Shown: in pieces, positions 9,033-18,493 of the stretch
Position numbering within the stretch: the stretch's first letter is position 1
How the letters are laid out: every line of letters starts with the position of its first letter
Source of the DNA: Flavobacterium psychrophilum
GTDB lineage: Bacteria > Bacteroidota > Bacteroidia > Flavobacteriales > Flavobacteriaceae
Direction: 5' to 3'
Assembly: GCA_945890865.1 (NCBI GenBank)
Contig: CAMDDB010000002.1
Location: 124,001 to 188,000 of the forward strand
DNA length: 64,000 bases
The notes under the pieces: model-generated
Databases searched by the model: none
What the model was told of the DNA's origin: nothing
The model's input: only the letters and a program-made list of their open reading frames with translations
Made by a program: the position numbers and the translations under genes

Positions 9033-10667
9033 ATGAAACGTCTTTTCAAAAGAAAAATAATGTTTACTGGTGTCGCTTTGGCCTTTCTTTTGGTGGGGGT
9101 AAGTTTTAAAAATGACTTTTTTGAAATTGCGAAACAAATCGAGATTTTTACCAGCGTTTTTAAAACCGTGAACCAAAATTATGTAGACGAAACTAATGCG
9201 GGCGAAATGATGGATATTGCCATCAAAAACATGTTAAAAGAATTGGATCCCTATACTGTTTTTTTTAACGAACAAGATGTCTTAAAGTATAAAATCAACA
9301 CTACGGGAGAATATACGGGCATTGGGGCCATGGTTCAACGAAATGAAGGAAAAGTATTCTTAAAAGAAATATACAAAGGGTTTCCGGCCGATAAAGCAGG
9401 ATTAAAAGCGGGTGATGAGCTCTTACAAATTGGCGATGTTACTTTGAAAGAATACCCAGATGATGCCGCTCAGTTGTTGAAAGGTGCAAAAAATACTTCT
9501 GTAAACATTCTTTGCCTTCGACAAGGAAAAACATTTAACACAAACATCGTGTTAAACGAAGTCGATATTAAAGCCGTACCCTATTATGCATTATTACAAG
9601 ACAAAACTGGCTATATCGTTTTATCTAAGTTTAACGAAAAAGCCAGCGCCGAAACTAAAGCCGCTTTATTGGATTTAAAACAGCAAGGAGCTACAAAAAT
9701 TATTTTAGATCTGCGAGCAAATCCAGGTGGTTTATTGCATGAAGCGGTTAATATTTGTAATCTATTTGTGGCCAAAAACGAATTGATTGTGACGACAAAA
9801 TCTAAAAACATAAAATACAATTTGGAATACCGCACTAAAAACGAACCCACTGATTTGGAAATCCCTTTAGCAATAATTGTAGACGGCAAAAGCGCTTCTG
9901 CTTCTGAGATTGTAGCAGGTGCGATACAAGATTTAGACCGCGGGGTTATACTGGGCAGTAGAAGTTTTGGCAAGGGATTGGTTCAGCGCCCGTTGGATTT
10001 GTCCTATGGTACGCAAGTAAAAGTAACCATTTCTAGATATTATACGCCTTCGGGAAGATGTATTCAAGAGCTTGATTACTCCAAAAAAGACGAAAACAGA
10101 AAAGCTATAAAAAAAGCACAAAAAGAATATACTCCTTTTAAAACAAAAGCGGGACGAACCGTTTATGACGGCGGAGGTGTGCGTCCTGATGTTGAAATTG
10201 CATCGACTAAATTGGCTACCTGTACCGAAATATTGTTAAAAAATGACGCTATTTTCAATTTTGTTACCCAGTTGTATTATAAAAACCCAACGGTTTCAGA
10301 CGTTCCATCGGTTACGGATGCTGATTTTTTAGCCTTTAAATCGTATATAAAACAAGAAAAAATAATTTTGGATACTGAAACTAGCAAGGCGCTTAAAGCC
10401 GTCTTGGAAAATGCAAAAAAGGAACAAATTGAGGAACAAATTACAGTTGCCTATAAACAACTGGAAACCGCATTAGAAAAAAGTCAAGAAGCAGCGCTTG
10501 AAAAAAACAAAGAACAAATCAAAAAACAACTTCAAGAAGAATTAATCATTAGACATCACTATCGAGAAGGATTGTATTTGTATTATACCAAAAATAATCC
10601 CGAAATAGAACAAGCCATCAATTTATTAAACAATGCGCCTCAGTACCAATCGATATTAAAAAAGTAA
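9033..10667 (+). CDS. S41-family C-terminal processing peptidase (CtpA/Prc type)
   Basis: This 544-residue protein has one N-terminal membrane anchor or uncleaved signal (about residues 9-25), a PDZ domain (about 88-170, with GFPADKAGLKAGD) and an S41 catalytic domain. The nucleophile serine lies in GKSASASEI (about 285-293) and the general-base lysine in SFGKGLVQ (about 314), so the Ser-Lys dyad is intact. A charged C-terminal region (about 430-500) looks helical or coiled. Such proteases cut envelope proteins from their C-terminus. I used the ATG at 9033, not a TTG two codons earlier. It lies downstream of rnpA with a 72-base gap. Confidence 0.93.
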   Translation: MKRLFKRKIMFTGVALAFLLVGVSFKNDFFEIAKQIEIFTSVFKTVNQNYVDETNAGEMMDIAIKNMLKELDPYTVFFNEQDVLKYKINTTGEYTGIGAMVQRNEGKVFLKEIYKGFPADKAGLKAGDELLQIGDVTLKEYPDDAAQLLKGAKNTSVNILCLRQGKTFNTNIVLNEVDIKAVPYYALLQDKTGYIVLSKFNEKASAETKAALLDLKQQGATKIILDLRANPGGLLHEAVNICNLFVAKNELIVTTKSKNIKYNLEYRTKNEPTDLEIPLAIIVDGKSASASEIVAGAIQDLDRGVILGSRSFGKGLVQRPLDLSYGTQVKVTISRYYTPSGRCIQELDYSKKDENRKAIKKAQKEYTPFKTKAGRTVYDGGGVRPDVEIASTKLATCTEILLKNDAIFNFVTQLYYKNPTVSDVPSVTDADFLAFKSYIKQEKIILDTETSKALKAVLENAKKEQIEEQITVAYKQLETALEKSQEAALEKNKEQIKKQLQEELIIRHHYREGLYLYYTKNNPEIEQAINLLNNAPQYQSILKK

Positions 10668-10733
10668 AATAAAACAGCCTTTATTCCGTTAAAAATAGAT
10701 CAAGACCTGTATTGAACACCTAATTTTCTAGCT

Positions 10734-11576
10734 ATGAAATGGTTATTACTTATAGCGACTTTTTTTTCTTTTGAGTTGGGTTATGCTCAAGAAGAAGAAA
10801 TTTATTCTATCTTTTTTGAATTTGATAAATTCAGTTTAAAAGAAGAACAAGCAGAAGGGGTCCTTGCGTTTGTTCAAAAAATTGATACGGCCCGTATCGA
10901 ATCCATCCAAATTTATGGCTATTGCGACGACCGAGGCAAAGACGAATACAACTTTGTGTTGTCTACCAACAGAGCCACAACTGTAAAAAATAAATTGATC
11001 GAACGTGGCATTAAAAGCAAAATCATCATTACACTGGAAGGAAAAGGTCGCATCATGCTCGATGAAGATTTACAAACCGATATCCCAGAAGCCCGATCCA
11101 AAAACCGAAGGGTTGATGTGGTTGTAAACTACAAATCGATCACCATTGAAAATTTAAAAATCCCTGGCGTATACAGTTCCATTCGTAAAGATGCTGTTAA
11201 AGGAGACCGGATTTATTTGGAAAAAGTGTTGTTTGAACGCGGCAGCAGTCAACTCACGGTTCAGGCCAAAAAAGAGCTCGATAAAATTGCCCTTCAATTG
11301 CTCAAATTTAAAAACATTCAATTTGAAGTTCAGGGCCATGTCTGTTGCACGCCTACTTATCACAGAGAGGCGGTTGATCGCGAAACTAAAAAAAGAGAGT
11401 TGTCGGTCAATAGAGCCAAACGCGTATACAACTATTTGTTTAAAAAAGGCATCAGCGATGCACGCATGACCTACAGAGGGTATGGCAATACCCAATCTTT
11501 AAAACAGGGCGGCGCACTCGATAGGCGAGTAGAATTGTTGATTTTGAAAAATGATGTCCCGGCTAGAAAAAAATAA
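10734..11576 (+). CDS. Secreted protein with two tandem OmpA-like domains
   Basis: The 280-residue product has a signal peptide (about 1-19, ending GYAQ) and two OmpA C-terminal-like peptidoglycan-binding domains. The first (about 20-135) contains IYGYCDDRGKDEYN and a later helix LSTNRATTVKNKL. The second (about 155-275) contains VQGHVCCTPTYHR, LSVNRAKRVYNYL and YRGYGNT. The usual OmpA-like envelope-to-peptidoglycan tether has only one such domain and often a beta-barrel, which is missing here. The gene ends inside the 3' end of the convergent acetyltransferase gene, a 14-base overlap. Function beyond cell-wall association is inferred. Confidence 0.85.
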   Translation: MKWLLLIATFFSFELGYAQEEEIYSIFFEFDKFSLKEEQAEGVLAFVQKIDTARIESIQIYGYCDDRGKDEYNFVLSTNRATTVKNKLIERGIKSKIIITLEGKGRIMLDEDLQTDIPEARSKNRRVDVVVNYKSITIENLKIPGVYSSIRKDAVKGDRIYLEKVLFERGSSQLTVQAKKELDKIALQLLKFKNIQFEVQGHVCCTPTYHREAVDRETKKRELSVNRAKRVYNYLFKKGISDARMTYRGYGNTQSLKQGGALDRRVELLILKNDVPARKK

Positions 11577-12024
11577 CTTCATCTCGCTTCATCTCAATAT
11601 GTGGAATATCGTCTTCTAAATAGGATTCACTGGTTTGAACAAAACCATGACTTTCGTAAAACTTTTTTAAATATTCTTGGGCCGAAATGGTAATGGCCGT
11701 TTGATTAAAATTAGCGGCAATGGCAGCAATCGAAAACCGCATTAGTTCGTGACCAAATTGCACGTTTCGGTATTTTTGACGCACTAATACTCTTCCTATG
11801 GATGCTTGATCAAAATAATTTCCCGCATCAAACAATCGTGCATAAGCTGATAATTCGTTTTGATAATACCCTAAAACATGAAGCGCCTTATCATCTTTGC
11901 CATCAATATCTTGATAAACACAGTTTTGCTCTACTACAAACACTTCCGAACGAAGTTGTAGTACTTCATAGAGTTCTGAAGTTGAAAGTTCGTTAAACCG
12001 TCTTATTTTGAATGTTATTTCCAT
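11563..12024 (-). CDS. ElaA-like GNAT N-acetyltransferase
   Basis: The 153-residue protein matches the ElaA branch of the GNAT fold: the N-terminal LYEVLQLRSEVFVVEQNCVY segment, the DDKALHVLGYY strand and the acetyl-CoA loop region IGRVLVRQKYRNVQFGHELM (about 85-105, replacing the canonical RGxGxG). The acetyl acceptor is unknown for this family. It is the last gene of a minus-strand run and converges with the OmpA-like gene, overlapping it by 14 bases. Confidence 0.85.
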   Translation of the reverse strand: MEITFKIRRFNELSTSELYEVLQLRSEVFVVEQNCVYQDIDGKDDKALHVLGYYQNELSAYARLFDAGNYFDQASIGRVLVRQKYRNVQFGHELMRFSIAAIAANFNQTAITISAQEYLKKFYESHGFVQTSESYLEDDIPHIEMKRDEVIFF

Positions 12025-12032
12025 AAGGTTGA

Positions 12033-13013
12033 TTAAGGGATAAATACCACCGATTTCATCATGGCTTCGAGTTCAAAAATCAAATCTCTTTTCGATTTTG
12101 AAGGATTGTAAGTAAATCCGTCCAAAATTAAATACCGATTGTTCTTAATGTCTTTTATGGCATAATTAATAAATGGCCCGGCCATAAAATCATTTTTTAG
12201 TTGCCATGTACCTTTAGTTTCAAAAGCCATCTTGTGATCTATCTGCGTTTGTAAAAAATAAGGCGAATAGGCTCTTTCGGTAATCATCCAAGTTTTTCCT
12301 ACAGAGCCGTGTATGAATTTTTTACCAATAGAGTCCCTTACATTTAAAATGTTGTTTATGATTGTATTGTTTTTCTCAATTGCCGAAATAGGTACTTCAT
12401 AAAGCAACAAACTATTGTATCCTGTAGCAAGTTCCCGTCTAATCCAAAGAAATTTGTTAGCCACTAATTCATAGGAATAATTGCTTCGAAGTGCCATTTT
12501 TACGCGAAATTTATCTTGAATTAATTGATCGGAAGCCGGTGTTTTTAAGATTCGTTTTTGATTCTCTGAAATTTCAGCAGCTTTGATGGTTTTAGTAATT
12601 TCTGCCGCTTTTTGCTCCACTAATTTTAATAATTCTTCCGTTGAATGGGCCGTGATGTAAAACAAATGTTGGGGGGATGCGTAGCGATTTATTTTATTGA
12701 CAAAAGTGTTGCTTTTGCCTTTTTTTATCACAATAATGTTCCTGTTTTTCTTTACCATCCCTTCAAATATTTTCGTTGGATATTGGTTTAACGTAAAAAG
12801 AGGTTCCTCTTGTGGCAGACCATCAACAGGGGCCGCCCATTTTTTTCTTAGGGTATCTCCTATTTCGCTGTTCCACAAAAGATCATCGATAACTAAGGAA
12901 ACGGTATTGATTTCGCCAAAAGAACTTCCTGCTGCAATTTCCTGTTTTTCGCCTTTTTCTTCACAAGAAAAAAGAAATACAACGGCCGCAAGTAAAGTTC
13001 CTATTCGCTTCAT
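12033..13013 (-). CDS. DUF4837-like lipoprotein
   Basis: A 326-residue lipoprotein: the N-terminus has a hydrophobic stretch ending in the lipobox FLFSC (Cys17), then a charged linker. I recognise the general sequence (GEINTVSLVIDDLLW, then EEPLFTLNQYP) as the DUF4837 family of Bacteroidota, whose function is not known. It lies nine bases upstream of the acetyltransferase gene and nine downstream of the transglycosylase gene, so the three are probably cotranscribed. That hints at an envelope role but proves nothing. Lipoprotein status is directly visible; the family name is from memory. Confidence 0.75.
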   Translation of the reverse strand: MKRIGTLLAAVVFLFSCEEKGEKQEIAAGSSFGEINTVSLVIDDLLWNSEIGDTLRKKWAAPVDGLPQEEPLFTLNQYPTKIFEGMVKKNRNIIVIKKGKSNTFVNKINRYASPQHLFYITAHSTEELLKLVEQKAAEITKTIKAAEISENQKRILKTPASDQLIQDKFRVKMALRSNYSYELVANKFLWIRRELATGYNSLLLYEVPISAIEKNNTIINNILNVRDSIGKKFIHGSVGKTWMITERAYSPYFLQTQIDHKMAFETKGTWQLKNDFMAGPFINYAIKDIKNNRYLILDGFTYNPSKSKRDLIFELEAMMKSVVFIP

Positions 13014-13022
13014 GAGTTTGCT

Positions 13023-14558
13023 TTATCCGTTAATTTTTAACTTCATTCCGGGCTGAATGACTTCGTCGCAAAGGCTGTTCCATTTTTTCAAGTCTTCTAT
13101 CGTAATTCCGGGGTGTTTTTTTGAAATTAAAAACAAGGTGTCGCCTTTTTGCACCGTGTAAAATTCAGCAACCTTTGTCTGGGGCAATGGTTCAGAGTTT
13201 TCTTTTTTAATTGAATAAATCTTTACTCGTGTTCCGGGAAAAACAGTGTTGGTTTTCATATCATTCCATTGCTTTATCTCGGATACAGTCACCCCATATT
13301 TGTCGGCAATTTTCTTTAAATGATCGCCTCGTTGTATCGTATAAAAGCGTGCTTTTTCTTCGGAAGCGATTGGTGCTGTTGCAGGGTCGTGCAGACTCGA
13401 AACCAAAGAATCTTTAACCGTTGGGCGCACTTCAATTTTGATTTTTTCATTTAAGGCTTCCAAATAATCAACATAAGCGTATATTTTGTCTTCATTGGAA
13501 ACAAACTGGCCTATTTTGTTTTTTGGTAAACGTAAAAAATGGGCTTTATCCTGCTCATAAGGAATTATTTTTAGCTTATAAATAGGATTTAAAAACTCCA
13601 ACTGATGCAGCGGAATATCTAACAACTCCGAAATTTGCTTGAAGGATAGCTGCTTTTTGATTTGTATGGTATCGGTTTCAAAATAGGTAACCGCAGCTTT
13701 TTGAGGTTGTAAACCATGCTCTTTTCTAAACTCATAAATGTACATAGTCGCTAAAAACGCCGGAACGTAATTAGCTGTTTCTCGTGGAAGATTTTTTCGA
13801 ATATTCCAATAATTTTGACTGCCGCCCGATCTTCTAATCGCTTTGGAAACATTGCCCGGACCAGCATTATAAGAAGCTAAAACCAAGCTCCAATCGCCAA
13901 AAATTTCGTATAAATTCGATAAGTATTGACAGGCGGCTTCGGTTGCTTTTAATGGATCATAACGTTCGTCTACATAAGAATTGACTTCCAAATTATATTG
14001 CTTCCCGGTAGGATACATAAACTGCCATAATCCGGAGGCGCCTACTCTCGATTTTGCGGTAGGATTTAATGCCGATTCTACTATGGCTAAATATTTCAAC
14101 TCCATAGGAATGTTATATTTTGCCAAATGCTCTTCAAACATTGGAAAATAGTATTCAGAAATAGCCATTAAACGTTCAAAGGCTTTTTTACGATTCTTCA
14201 AAAAGGCCTTGATGGTGTTTTCTAATGCCGGATTATATTCAATGTGAAAAGGAGAGCGAGCGTCTAGTTTTGCTAAACGTTTTTTTACCACGTCGGAAGA
14301 CAAACTATAGGCCACTTCTTCATCAATGTTGATTTGGGAAATATCCGAAAACATGTTTTCAGACAGCTCAATATTTGCTAATTCGGCAATCCATCGTTCA
14401 TCGATACAAGTACTCGTGCTGTGGTTTATAAAGGTTGATTTCAAAGAATCTAGGTAGGAAACTTTGGAGATTTGAAGACTAAATTCTTTCTCGGCGTGCT
14501 CTTGACCAAAACCAACAAGCGAAAGGCATAGCGAGATATATACGATTAATTTTTTCAT
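13023..14558 (-). CDS. MltD-like lytic transglycosylase with LysM repeats
   Basis: This 511-residue exported enzyme has a signal peptide (1-19, LSLVGFGQ). An SLT domain follows with the catalytic glutamate Glu161 in AIVESALNP and the companion motif GASGLWQFMYPTG (173-185). Two C-terminal LysM modules (about 395-440 and 465-510, with FYTIQRGDHLKKIA and FYTVQKGDTLFLIS) bind peptidoglycan. MltD enzymes cleave glycan strands to 1,6-anhydro-muropeptides. I placed the start at the ATG giving MKKLIVYISL (14558); an upstream GTG or TTG extension lacks a signal-like start. It overlaps nothing and lies nine bases before the DUF4837-like gene. Confidence 0.93.
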   Translation of the reverse strand: MKKLIVYISLCLSLVGFGQEHAEKEFSLQISKVSYLDSLKSTFINHSTSTCIDERWIAELANIELSENMFSDISQINIDEEVAYSLSSDVVKKRLAKLDARSPFHIEYNPALENTIKAFLKNRKKAFERLMAISEYYFPMFEEHLAKYNIPMELKYLAIVESALNPTAKSRVGASGLWQFMYPTGKQYNLEVNSYVDERYDPLKATEAACQYLSNLYEIFGDWSLVLASYNAGPGNVSKAIRRSGGSQNYWNIRKNLPRETANYVPAFLATMYIYEFRKEHGLQPQKAAVTYFETDTIQIKKQLSFKQISELLDIPLHQLEFLNPIYKLKIIPYEQDKAHFLRLPKNKIGQFVSNEDKIYAYVDYLEALNEKIKIEVRPTVKDSLVSSLHDPATAPIASEEKARFYTIQRGDHLKKIADKYGVTVSEIKQWNDMKTNTVFPGTRVKIYSIKKENSEPLPQTKVAEFYTVQKGDTLFLISKKHPGITIEDLKKWNSLCDEVIQPGMKLKING

Positions 14559-14620
14559 TATTGTTTTGTTTTTGAGGCAGTATAGAACCAATAACTTAGG
14601 GATCGGTGTTTTTATTGTTG

Positions 14621-15808
14621 TTATTCTAAAATGGCAGCAATTCCGGGCAAGGTTATACCTTCTAACATTTCTAACATAGCGCCACCTCCGGTGGAAACAT
14701 AACTCATTTTTGGCTCGAGTCCAAATTGTTTTACGGCAGCAACACTATCGCCACCGCCCACTAATGAAAAAGCTCCGTTTGCGGTTGATTCGGCAATATA
14801 TTCGCCCAAACTAATAGTTCCGTTTGCAAAATTATCCATTTCAAATACGCCTAATGGTCCGTTCCAAAGTATGGTTTTTGAATCTAAAATGATGCGTCTA
14901 AAAATGGCTAACGATTTTGGCCCTGCATCAAGACCTTGCCATCCGTCTGGGATATGCTTTACATCAACTACTTGCGTTTTTGCGGTATTGGAAAATGAAT
15001 CGGCTGCCACTACATCTACAGGAATATGTATTTGAACGCCTTTTTCTTTCGCTTGTTTTAATATTTCGATGGCCAATTCTAACTTATCGTCTTCACAAAT
15101 TGAATCGCCGATGGAGCCGCCCAAGGCTTTCACAAACGTAAATGTCATTCCGCCACCAATAATCATGTGGTTTACTTTGTCTAATATGTTTTCAATCACG
15201 GTAATTTTTGAAGAAACCTTACTTCCTCCTAAAATGGCTACAACTGGTTTTTCTGAGTTATTTAGTACTTTTTCAATACTCTCGATTTCTTTGGCCAATA
15301 AATAACCAAAACATTTGGCGTCTTGAAAAAACTGTGCAATAATGGTCGTAGATGCGTGAGCACGGTGCGCCGTTCCAAAAGCATCGTTGACATAAATATC
15401 GCCCAATGCGGCTAATTTTTTTGAAAATGCTACATCGCCGTTTTCTTCTTCAGCATAAAAACGAAGGTTTTCTAATAAAAGTATTTCGCCTGGTTGCAAG
15501 TTTTTGGCGGCTGTTTCGGCAACCTCACCGATACAATCTGCTGCAAATTGAATCTTTCTTCCTAAGATTTCTTCGGTTGTAGCAACAATGTGTTGCAACG
15601 AATATTTTGCTTCAACACCTTTTGGACGCCCTAAATGACTCATTAAAATAACACTTCCACCGTCGTTCAAAATTTTATCAATGGTAGGTTTAGCTGCTTC
15701 AATACGGGTAGCGTCGGTCACATTAAAGTTTTCGTCTAAAGGCACGTTAAAGTCTACTCGTATAATTGCTTTTTTGGAATTGAAATTGAAGTCATTTAGT
15801 GTTTTCAT
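14621..15808 (-). CDS. pgk: Phosphoglycerate kinase
   Basis: Pgk transfers phosphate from 1,3-bisphosphoglycerate to ADP in glycolysis. The 395-residue chain is typical. The N-domain substrate region is seen as RVDFNVPLD (about 17-25) and [10 protein letters not shown] (about 56-65); the nucleotide domain as [11 protein letters not shown] and WNGPLGVFE; the C-terminus as [10 protein letters not shown] and [11 protein letters not shown]. All substrate-binding blocks appear intact. Transcription probably starts at the -7 element at 15837-15844, about 22 bases before the ATG. Confidence 0.97.
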   Translation of the reverse strand: MKTLNDFNFNSKKAIIRVDFNVPLDENFNVTDATRIEAAKPTIDKILNDGGSVILMSHLGRPKGVEAKYSLQHIVATTEEILGRKIQFAADCIGEVAETAAKNLQPGEILLLENLRFYAEEENGDVAFSKKLAALGDIYVNDAFGTAHRAHASTTIIAQFFQDAKCFGYLLAKEIESIEKVLNNSEKPVVAILGGSKVSSKITVIENILDKVNHMIIGGGMTFTFVKALGGSIGDSICEDDKLELAIEILKQAKEKGVQIHIPVDVVAADSFSNTAKTQVVDVKHIPDGWQGLDAGPKSLAIFRRIILDSKTILWNGPLGVFEMDNFANGTISLGEYIAESTANGAFSLVGGGDSVAAVKQFGLEPKMSYVSTGGGAMLEMLEGITLPGIAAILE

Positions 15809-15836
15809 TGAATTGGGTTTTTGGTTTCGAAGTATG

Positions 15837-15844
15837 CAAATATA
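15837..15844 (-). promoter_or_regulatory. -7 promoter element before pgk
   Basis: On the minus strand this reads TATATTTG, a match to TAnnTTTG, ending about 29 bases before the pgk ATG. No TTG is found at the right distance upstream, so only half of the promoter consensus is present. Confidence 0.45.
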
Positions 15845-15952
15845 ATTTATTGTATTTTAAATCTTTATACGAAAGTGTATAATTAGCAAATATTTATAAC
15901 TTTATCCTATTGTTTTTTTCATGGATTCGCTTACAATTCAGGAAAATTTGAT

Positions 15953-15960
15953 TAGGTTTG
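15953..15960 (+). promoter_or_regulatory. -7 promoter element before holB
   Basis: TAGGTTTG fits TAnnTTTG and ends four bases before the holB ATG, which predicts a leaderless or nearly leaderless transcript. No consensus TTG lies 17-23 bases upstream. Confidence 0.4.
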
Positions 15961-15964
15961 TTGT

Positions 15965-17116
15965 ATGCTTTTTAAGGATATTTTAGGTCAAGTTCATATT
16001 AAAAATCACCTCACTAAAAGTGCTGAGGCCGGTAGAATTCCACACGCTCAATTGTTTGTAGGTCCTGAGGGTTCTGGCACGTTGCCCATGGCAATTGCCT
16101 ATGCTCAATATTTGTTGTGTGGTAATGTGGGCGGCGAAAATGCGGGCGAAAACTCCGCGTGCAACCTAAAATTTGAACATTTTTCGCATCCCGATTTACA
16201 TTTTGTTTTTCCTGTTGCCACTACTGACGATGTAAAAAGTCACCCCGTGAGCGACCATTTTCTGGTTGAATGGCGTCATTTTTTATCGGAATCACCCTAC
16301 GGAAGTTTGTTTGATTGGCTGCGCAATTTAGGCATTCAGAACAAACAAGGGTTAATCAGTGTAGATGAAGCTACCGAAATCAATAAAAAATTGGCCTTAA
16401 AAGCCTATGAAGGGGGTTATAAAGTTATGATCATTTGGATGGCCGATAAAATGAACGCCCCCTCGGCTAATAAATTATTGAAATTATTAGAAGAGCCCCC
16501 TGCCAAAACGGTGTTTATTCTCATTACCGAAAACACAGGTGATCTACTGCAAACCATTTTATCGCGTTGTCAAGTAATTGATTTTATGGGTTTGGGCGAA
16601 AATGCTGTCATAGAAGGATTGGTTTCACATGAAAATTGTGATGCTATTACAGCTCAAAAAATTGCTCATCAAAGCGAAGGAAATTACAACAAAGCACTGC
16701 ATATTTTACGAAAAGAAAATGATGAATTCCCGTTTGATGAATGGTTTGTGGAATGGGTTAGAAGCGCTTTCAGAGCTAAAGGAAATGCAGCAGCGATAAA
16801 CGATTTAGTTGCTTGGAGTGAAAAAATAGCCGCCACCGGAAGAGAAACACAAAAACAATTTTTACACTATTGTATTCATTTTTTTAGACAAGCATTATTG
16901 GTCAATTATAACGTAACTAATTTGGTTTTTTTAGAAACCAATGTGGAGAAATTTGAATTGGAGAAATTTGCTCCATTTGTAAATGGTGCAAATATTACTG
17001 ATATTTACAAAGAATTGGAAGATGCTATTTACCATATTGAACGCAATGGGAACAGTAAAATCATCTTAACCGATTTGTCTATAAAACTAACTCGATTAAT
17101 TCATAAAAACACCTAA
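15965..17116 (+). CDS. holB: DNA polymerase III delta-prime clamp-loader subunit
   Basis: Delta-prime is the rigid stator of the clamp loader that places the beta clamp on DNA. The 383 residues show an AAA+ layout: P-loop-like VGPEGSGTLPMA (about 33-43), in which the catalytic lysine is missing, then ANKLLKLLEEPPAKT (about 170-184) and the sensor region LLQTILSRCQ (about 198-207). The lost P-loop lysine fits the non-ATP-binding delta-prime rather than tau/gamma. The zinc-binding cysteine cluster typical of Proteobacteria is not evident. It is followed two bases later by a DoxX-like gene. Confidence 0.88.
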   Translation: MLFKDILGQVHIKNHLTKSAEAGRIPHAQLFVGPEGSGTLPMAIAYAQYLLCGNVGGENAGENSACNLKFEHFSHPDLHFVFPVATTDDVKSHPVSDHFLVEWRHFLSESPYGSLFDWLRNLGIQNKQGLISVDEATEINKKLALKAYEGGYKVMIIWMADKMNAPSANKLLKLLEEPPAKTVFILITENTGDLLQTILSRCQVIDFMGLGENAVIEGLVSHENCDAITAQKIAHQSEGNYNKALHILRKENDEFPFDEWFVEWVRSAFRAKGNAAAINDLVAWSEKIAATGRETQKQFLHYCIHFFRQALLVNYNVTNLVFLETNVEKFELEKFAPFVNGANITDIYKELEDAIYHIERNGNSKIILTDLSIKLTRLIHKNT

Positions 17117-17118
17117 TT

Positions 17119-17508
17119 ATGACAGAAGCAGCTCCTATCTTAGTTATGGCCTTATTAGCAATTACCTTTTTACAATCTGGATATGATAAAATTAAAGATT
17201 GGAAAGGCAATGTGGCATGGTTAAAGGGTCACTTTGCAGCAACAATTTTAGCAAAACATGTGCCTTTGGCATTGCTAATTATTTTAGTATTGGAAATTGT
17301 TTCGGGGGTTTTGAGTGTTTCAGGAATATTGCAACTGTTTGTACAACAACACGTTACCAAGGGATTGGGTTATTATGGCGCGATTGTCTCTTGTATTACG
17401 CTGTTGCTGTTGCTGTTTGGACAACGTTTGGCTAAAGATTACGATGGCGCTCGAACACTAGTAATTTACTTTATCCCTGCGGTTTTGGCGGTTTTTTTGT
17501 TGAGTTAA
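17119..17508 (+). CDS. DoxX-like integral membrane protein
   Basis: The 129-residue protein has four predicted membrane segments (about 6-20, 44-62, 64-80 with a loop, 86-102 and 108-128 as candidates). Its N-terminus, ITFLQSGYDKIKDW, resembles the start of DoxX/DoxD-family proteins, where the QSGxxKl motif ends helix 1. The biochemical role of these small proteins is unclear. It follows holB by two bases and is probably cotranscribed. No terminator is seen directly after it; the 150 bases to the next hairpin hold no gene I can support. Confidence 0.7.
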   Translation: MTEAAPILVMALLAITFLQSGYDKIKDWKGNVAWLKGHFAATILAKHVPLALLIILVLEIVSGVLSVSGILQLFVQQHVTKGLGYYGAIVSCITLLLLLFGQRLAKDYDGARTLVIYFIPAVLAVFLLS

Positions 17509-17654
17509 ATTAGTATACTCGCTGATACAATCGCCATTCGTTATAGGAAAATTTATCCTTGTTAATTTCTTTTAGCAGGGTCCTTTTTAAACCGTTATTA
17601 CTTTATTTATTAAACAGGTCTATATAATTTAATATTATAGAGCGCATACTAGAA

Positions 17655-17686
17655 ATAAAAAAGTCCTGATGAATCAGGACTTTTCG
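17655..17686 (-). terminator. Terminator after the OmpH-like gene
   Basis: A strong inverted repeat pairs AAAAGTCCTGAT with ATCAGGACTTTT across 17659-17684. On the minus strand it is followed by a T-rich tract and begins just past the OmpH-like stop codon. It could also stop plus-strand transcripts from the DoxX-like gene, making it bidirectional between convergent genes. Confidence 0.8.
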
Positions 17687-17688
17687 TA

Positions 17689-18255
17689 TTATTTTTTTTC
17701 GGTTGCTTTTTCGTCTTTTTTATCCGAGGTTTTGAAATTTTCATTCAACTCTTTTAAAACTTCCTCAGTAATATTATACGTCTCTTTAGAATACAAGATA
17801 GTAGCGGCATCTCCCGTTCCGTAGATATAATCGTATCCTTTCTTTTTTCCGTATTCTTTAATGAAAACTTTTACTTCCTTAATAATAGAGTCTCTCAATA
17901 CGCTTCCTTCCTCTTGCAATTGTTGTAACAAGGCATTTTGTTCAACCCCAAGTTGTTGCTCTCTTTGTGAAAGTTCGGCTCCTTTTTGCTGCGCCCATTG
18001 AGGTCCTTTTACTTGTGCATTTTGCTGAAAACTTTGTGCTTCCATTTGAAATGCTTTTACTTTCGCTTCTAATGGTCTCCCCAACTCTTCCGATTTTATC
18101 TTAAACTTTTCGTCTTCTGCTTTAAATTTTTCGTATTTCTCTAAAATTTCTGCTGTGTCAATATATGCTGTTTTTAAACTTTCCGATTTTCCCGCATTTT
18201 TGTTACAAGCAATAAAGCTTACTACAAGGCTTAAAATTAAAATGGCTTTTTTCAT
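17689..18255 (-). CDS. OmpH/Skp-family periplasmic chaperone-like lipoprotein
   Basis: The 188-residue protein has the Skp/OmpH pattern: a short exported N-terminus, then ILEKYEKFKAEDEKF, a long charged helical region rich in Gln and Glu (about 60-115), and a small closing beta/alpha segment with GYDYIYGTGDAATILY. Skp chaperones escort outer-membrane proteins through the periplasm. Unlike classical Skp it carries a lipobox (VSFIAC, Cys17), so it is probably membrane tethered. It is transcribed alone and closed by a hairpin terminator. The upstream region has only an imperfect -7 element (TACTTTTA). Confidence 0.82.
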   Translation of the reverse strand: MKKAILILSLVVSFIACNKNAGKSESLKTAYIDTAEILEKYEKFKAEDEKFKIKSEELGRPLEAKVKAFQMEAQSFQQNAQVKGPQWAQQKGAELSQREQQLGVEQNALLQQLQEEGSVLRDSIIKEVKVFIKEYGKKKGYDYIYGTGDAATILYSKETYNITEEVLKELNENFKTSDKKDEKATEKK

Positions 18256-18493
18256 TAGATATAAATATTTTTAAATTTTGGTAAAAGTAATAATAAGTTG
18301 TTAAGTTACAAATTTGTGGCTTTTTTATTTTGCCCATTTAAGTATAAGCATTTCTTATGATAATAAAAACCACAATAGTTTTGTGCTATAAAAAACGACC
18401 GCTATAGCTTGTCGCTAAAGAAATACTCTCCAACAAACAACGTGTTTGTCCGTTATTGTGATATTAACCTCTTAAAAGGGCTGAAAACACGTT
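18256..18493. other. 238-base intergenic spacer, no gene seen
   Basis: The spacer between the OmpH-like and methyltransferase genes is AT-rich and carries short dyads (GCTATAGC near 18405, and an AAACAACGTGTTTG-type dyad near 18437) but no ORF, tRNA or convincing promoter. A small RNA is possible but not supported by anything I can recognise. Confidence 0.4.

Noticed and set aside
18256-18493. A small non-coding RNA between the OmpH-like and methyltransferase genes
   Set aside because: Only short dyads are present, with no promoter-terminator pair or known RNA family signature.
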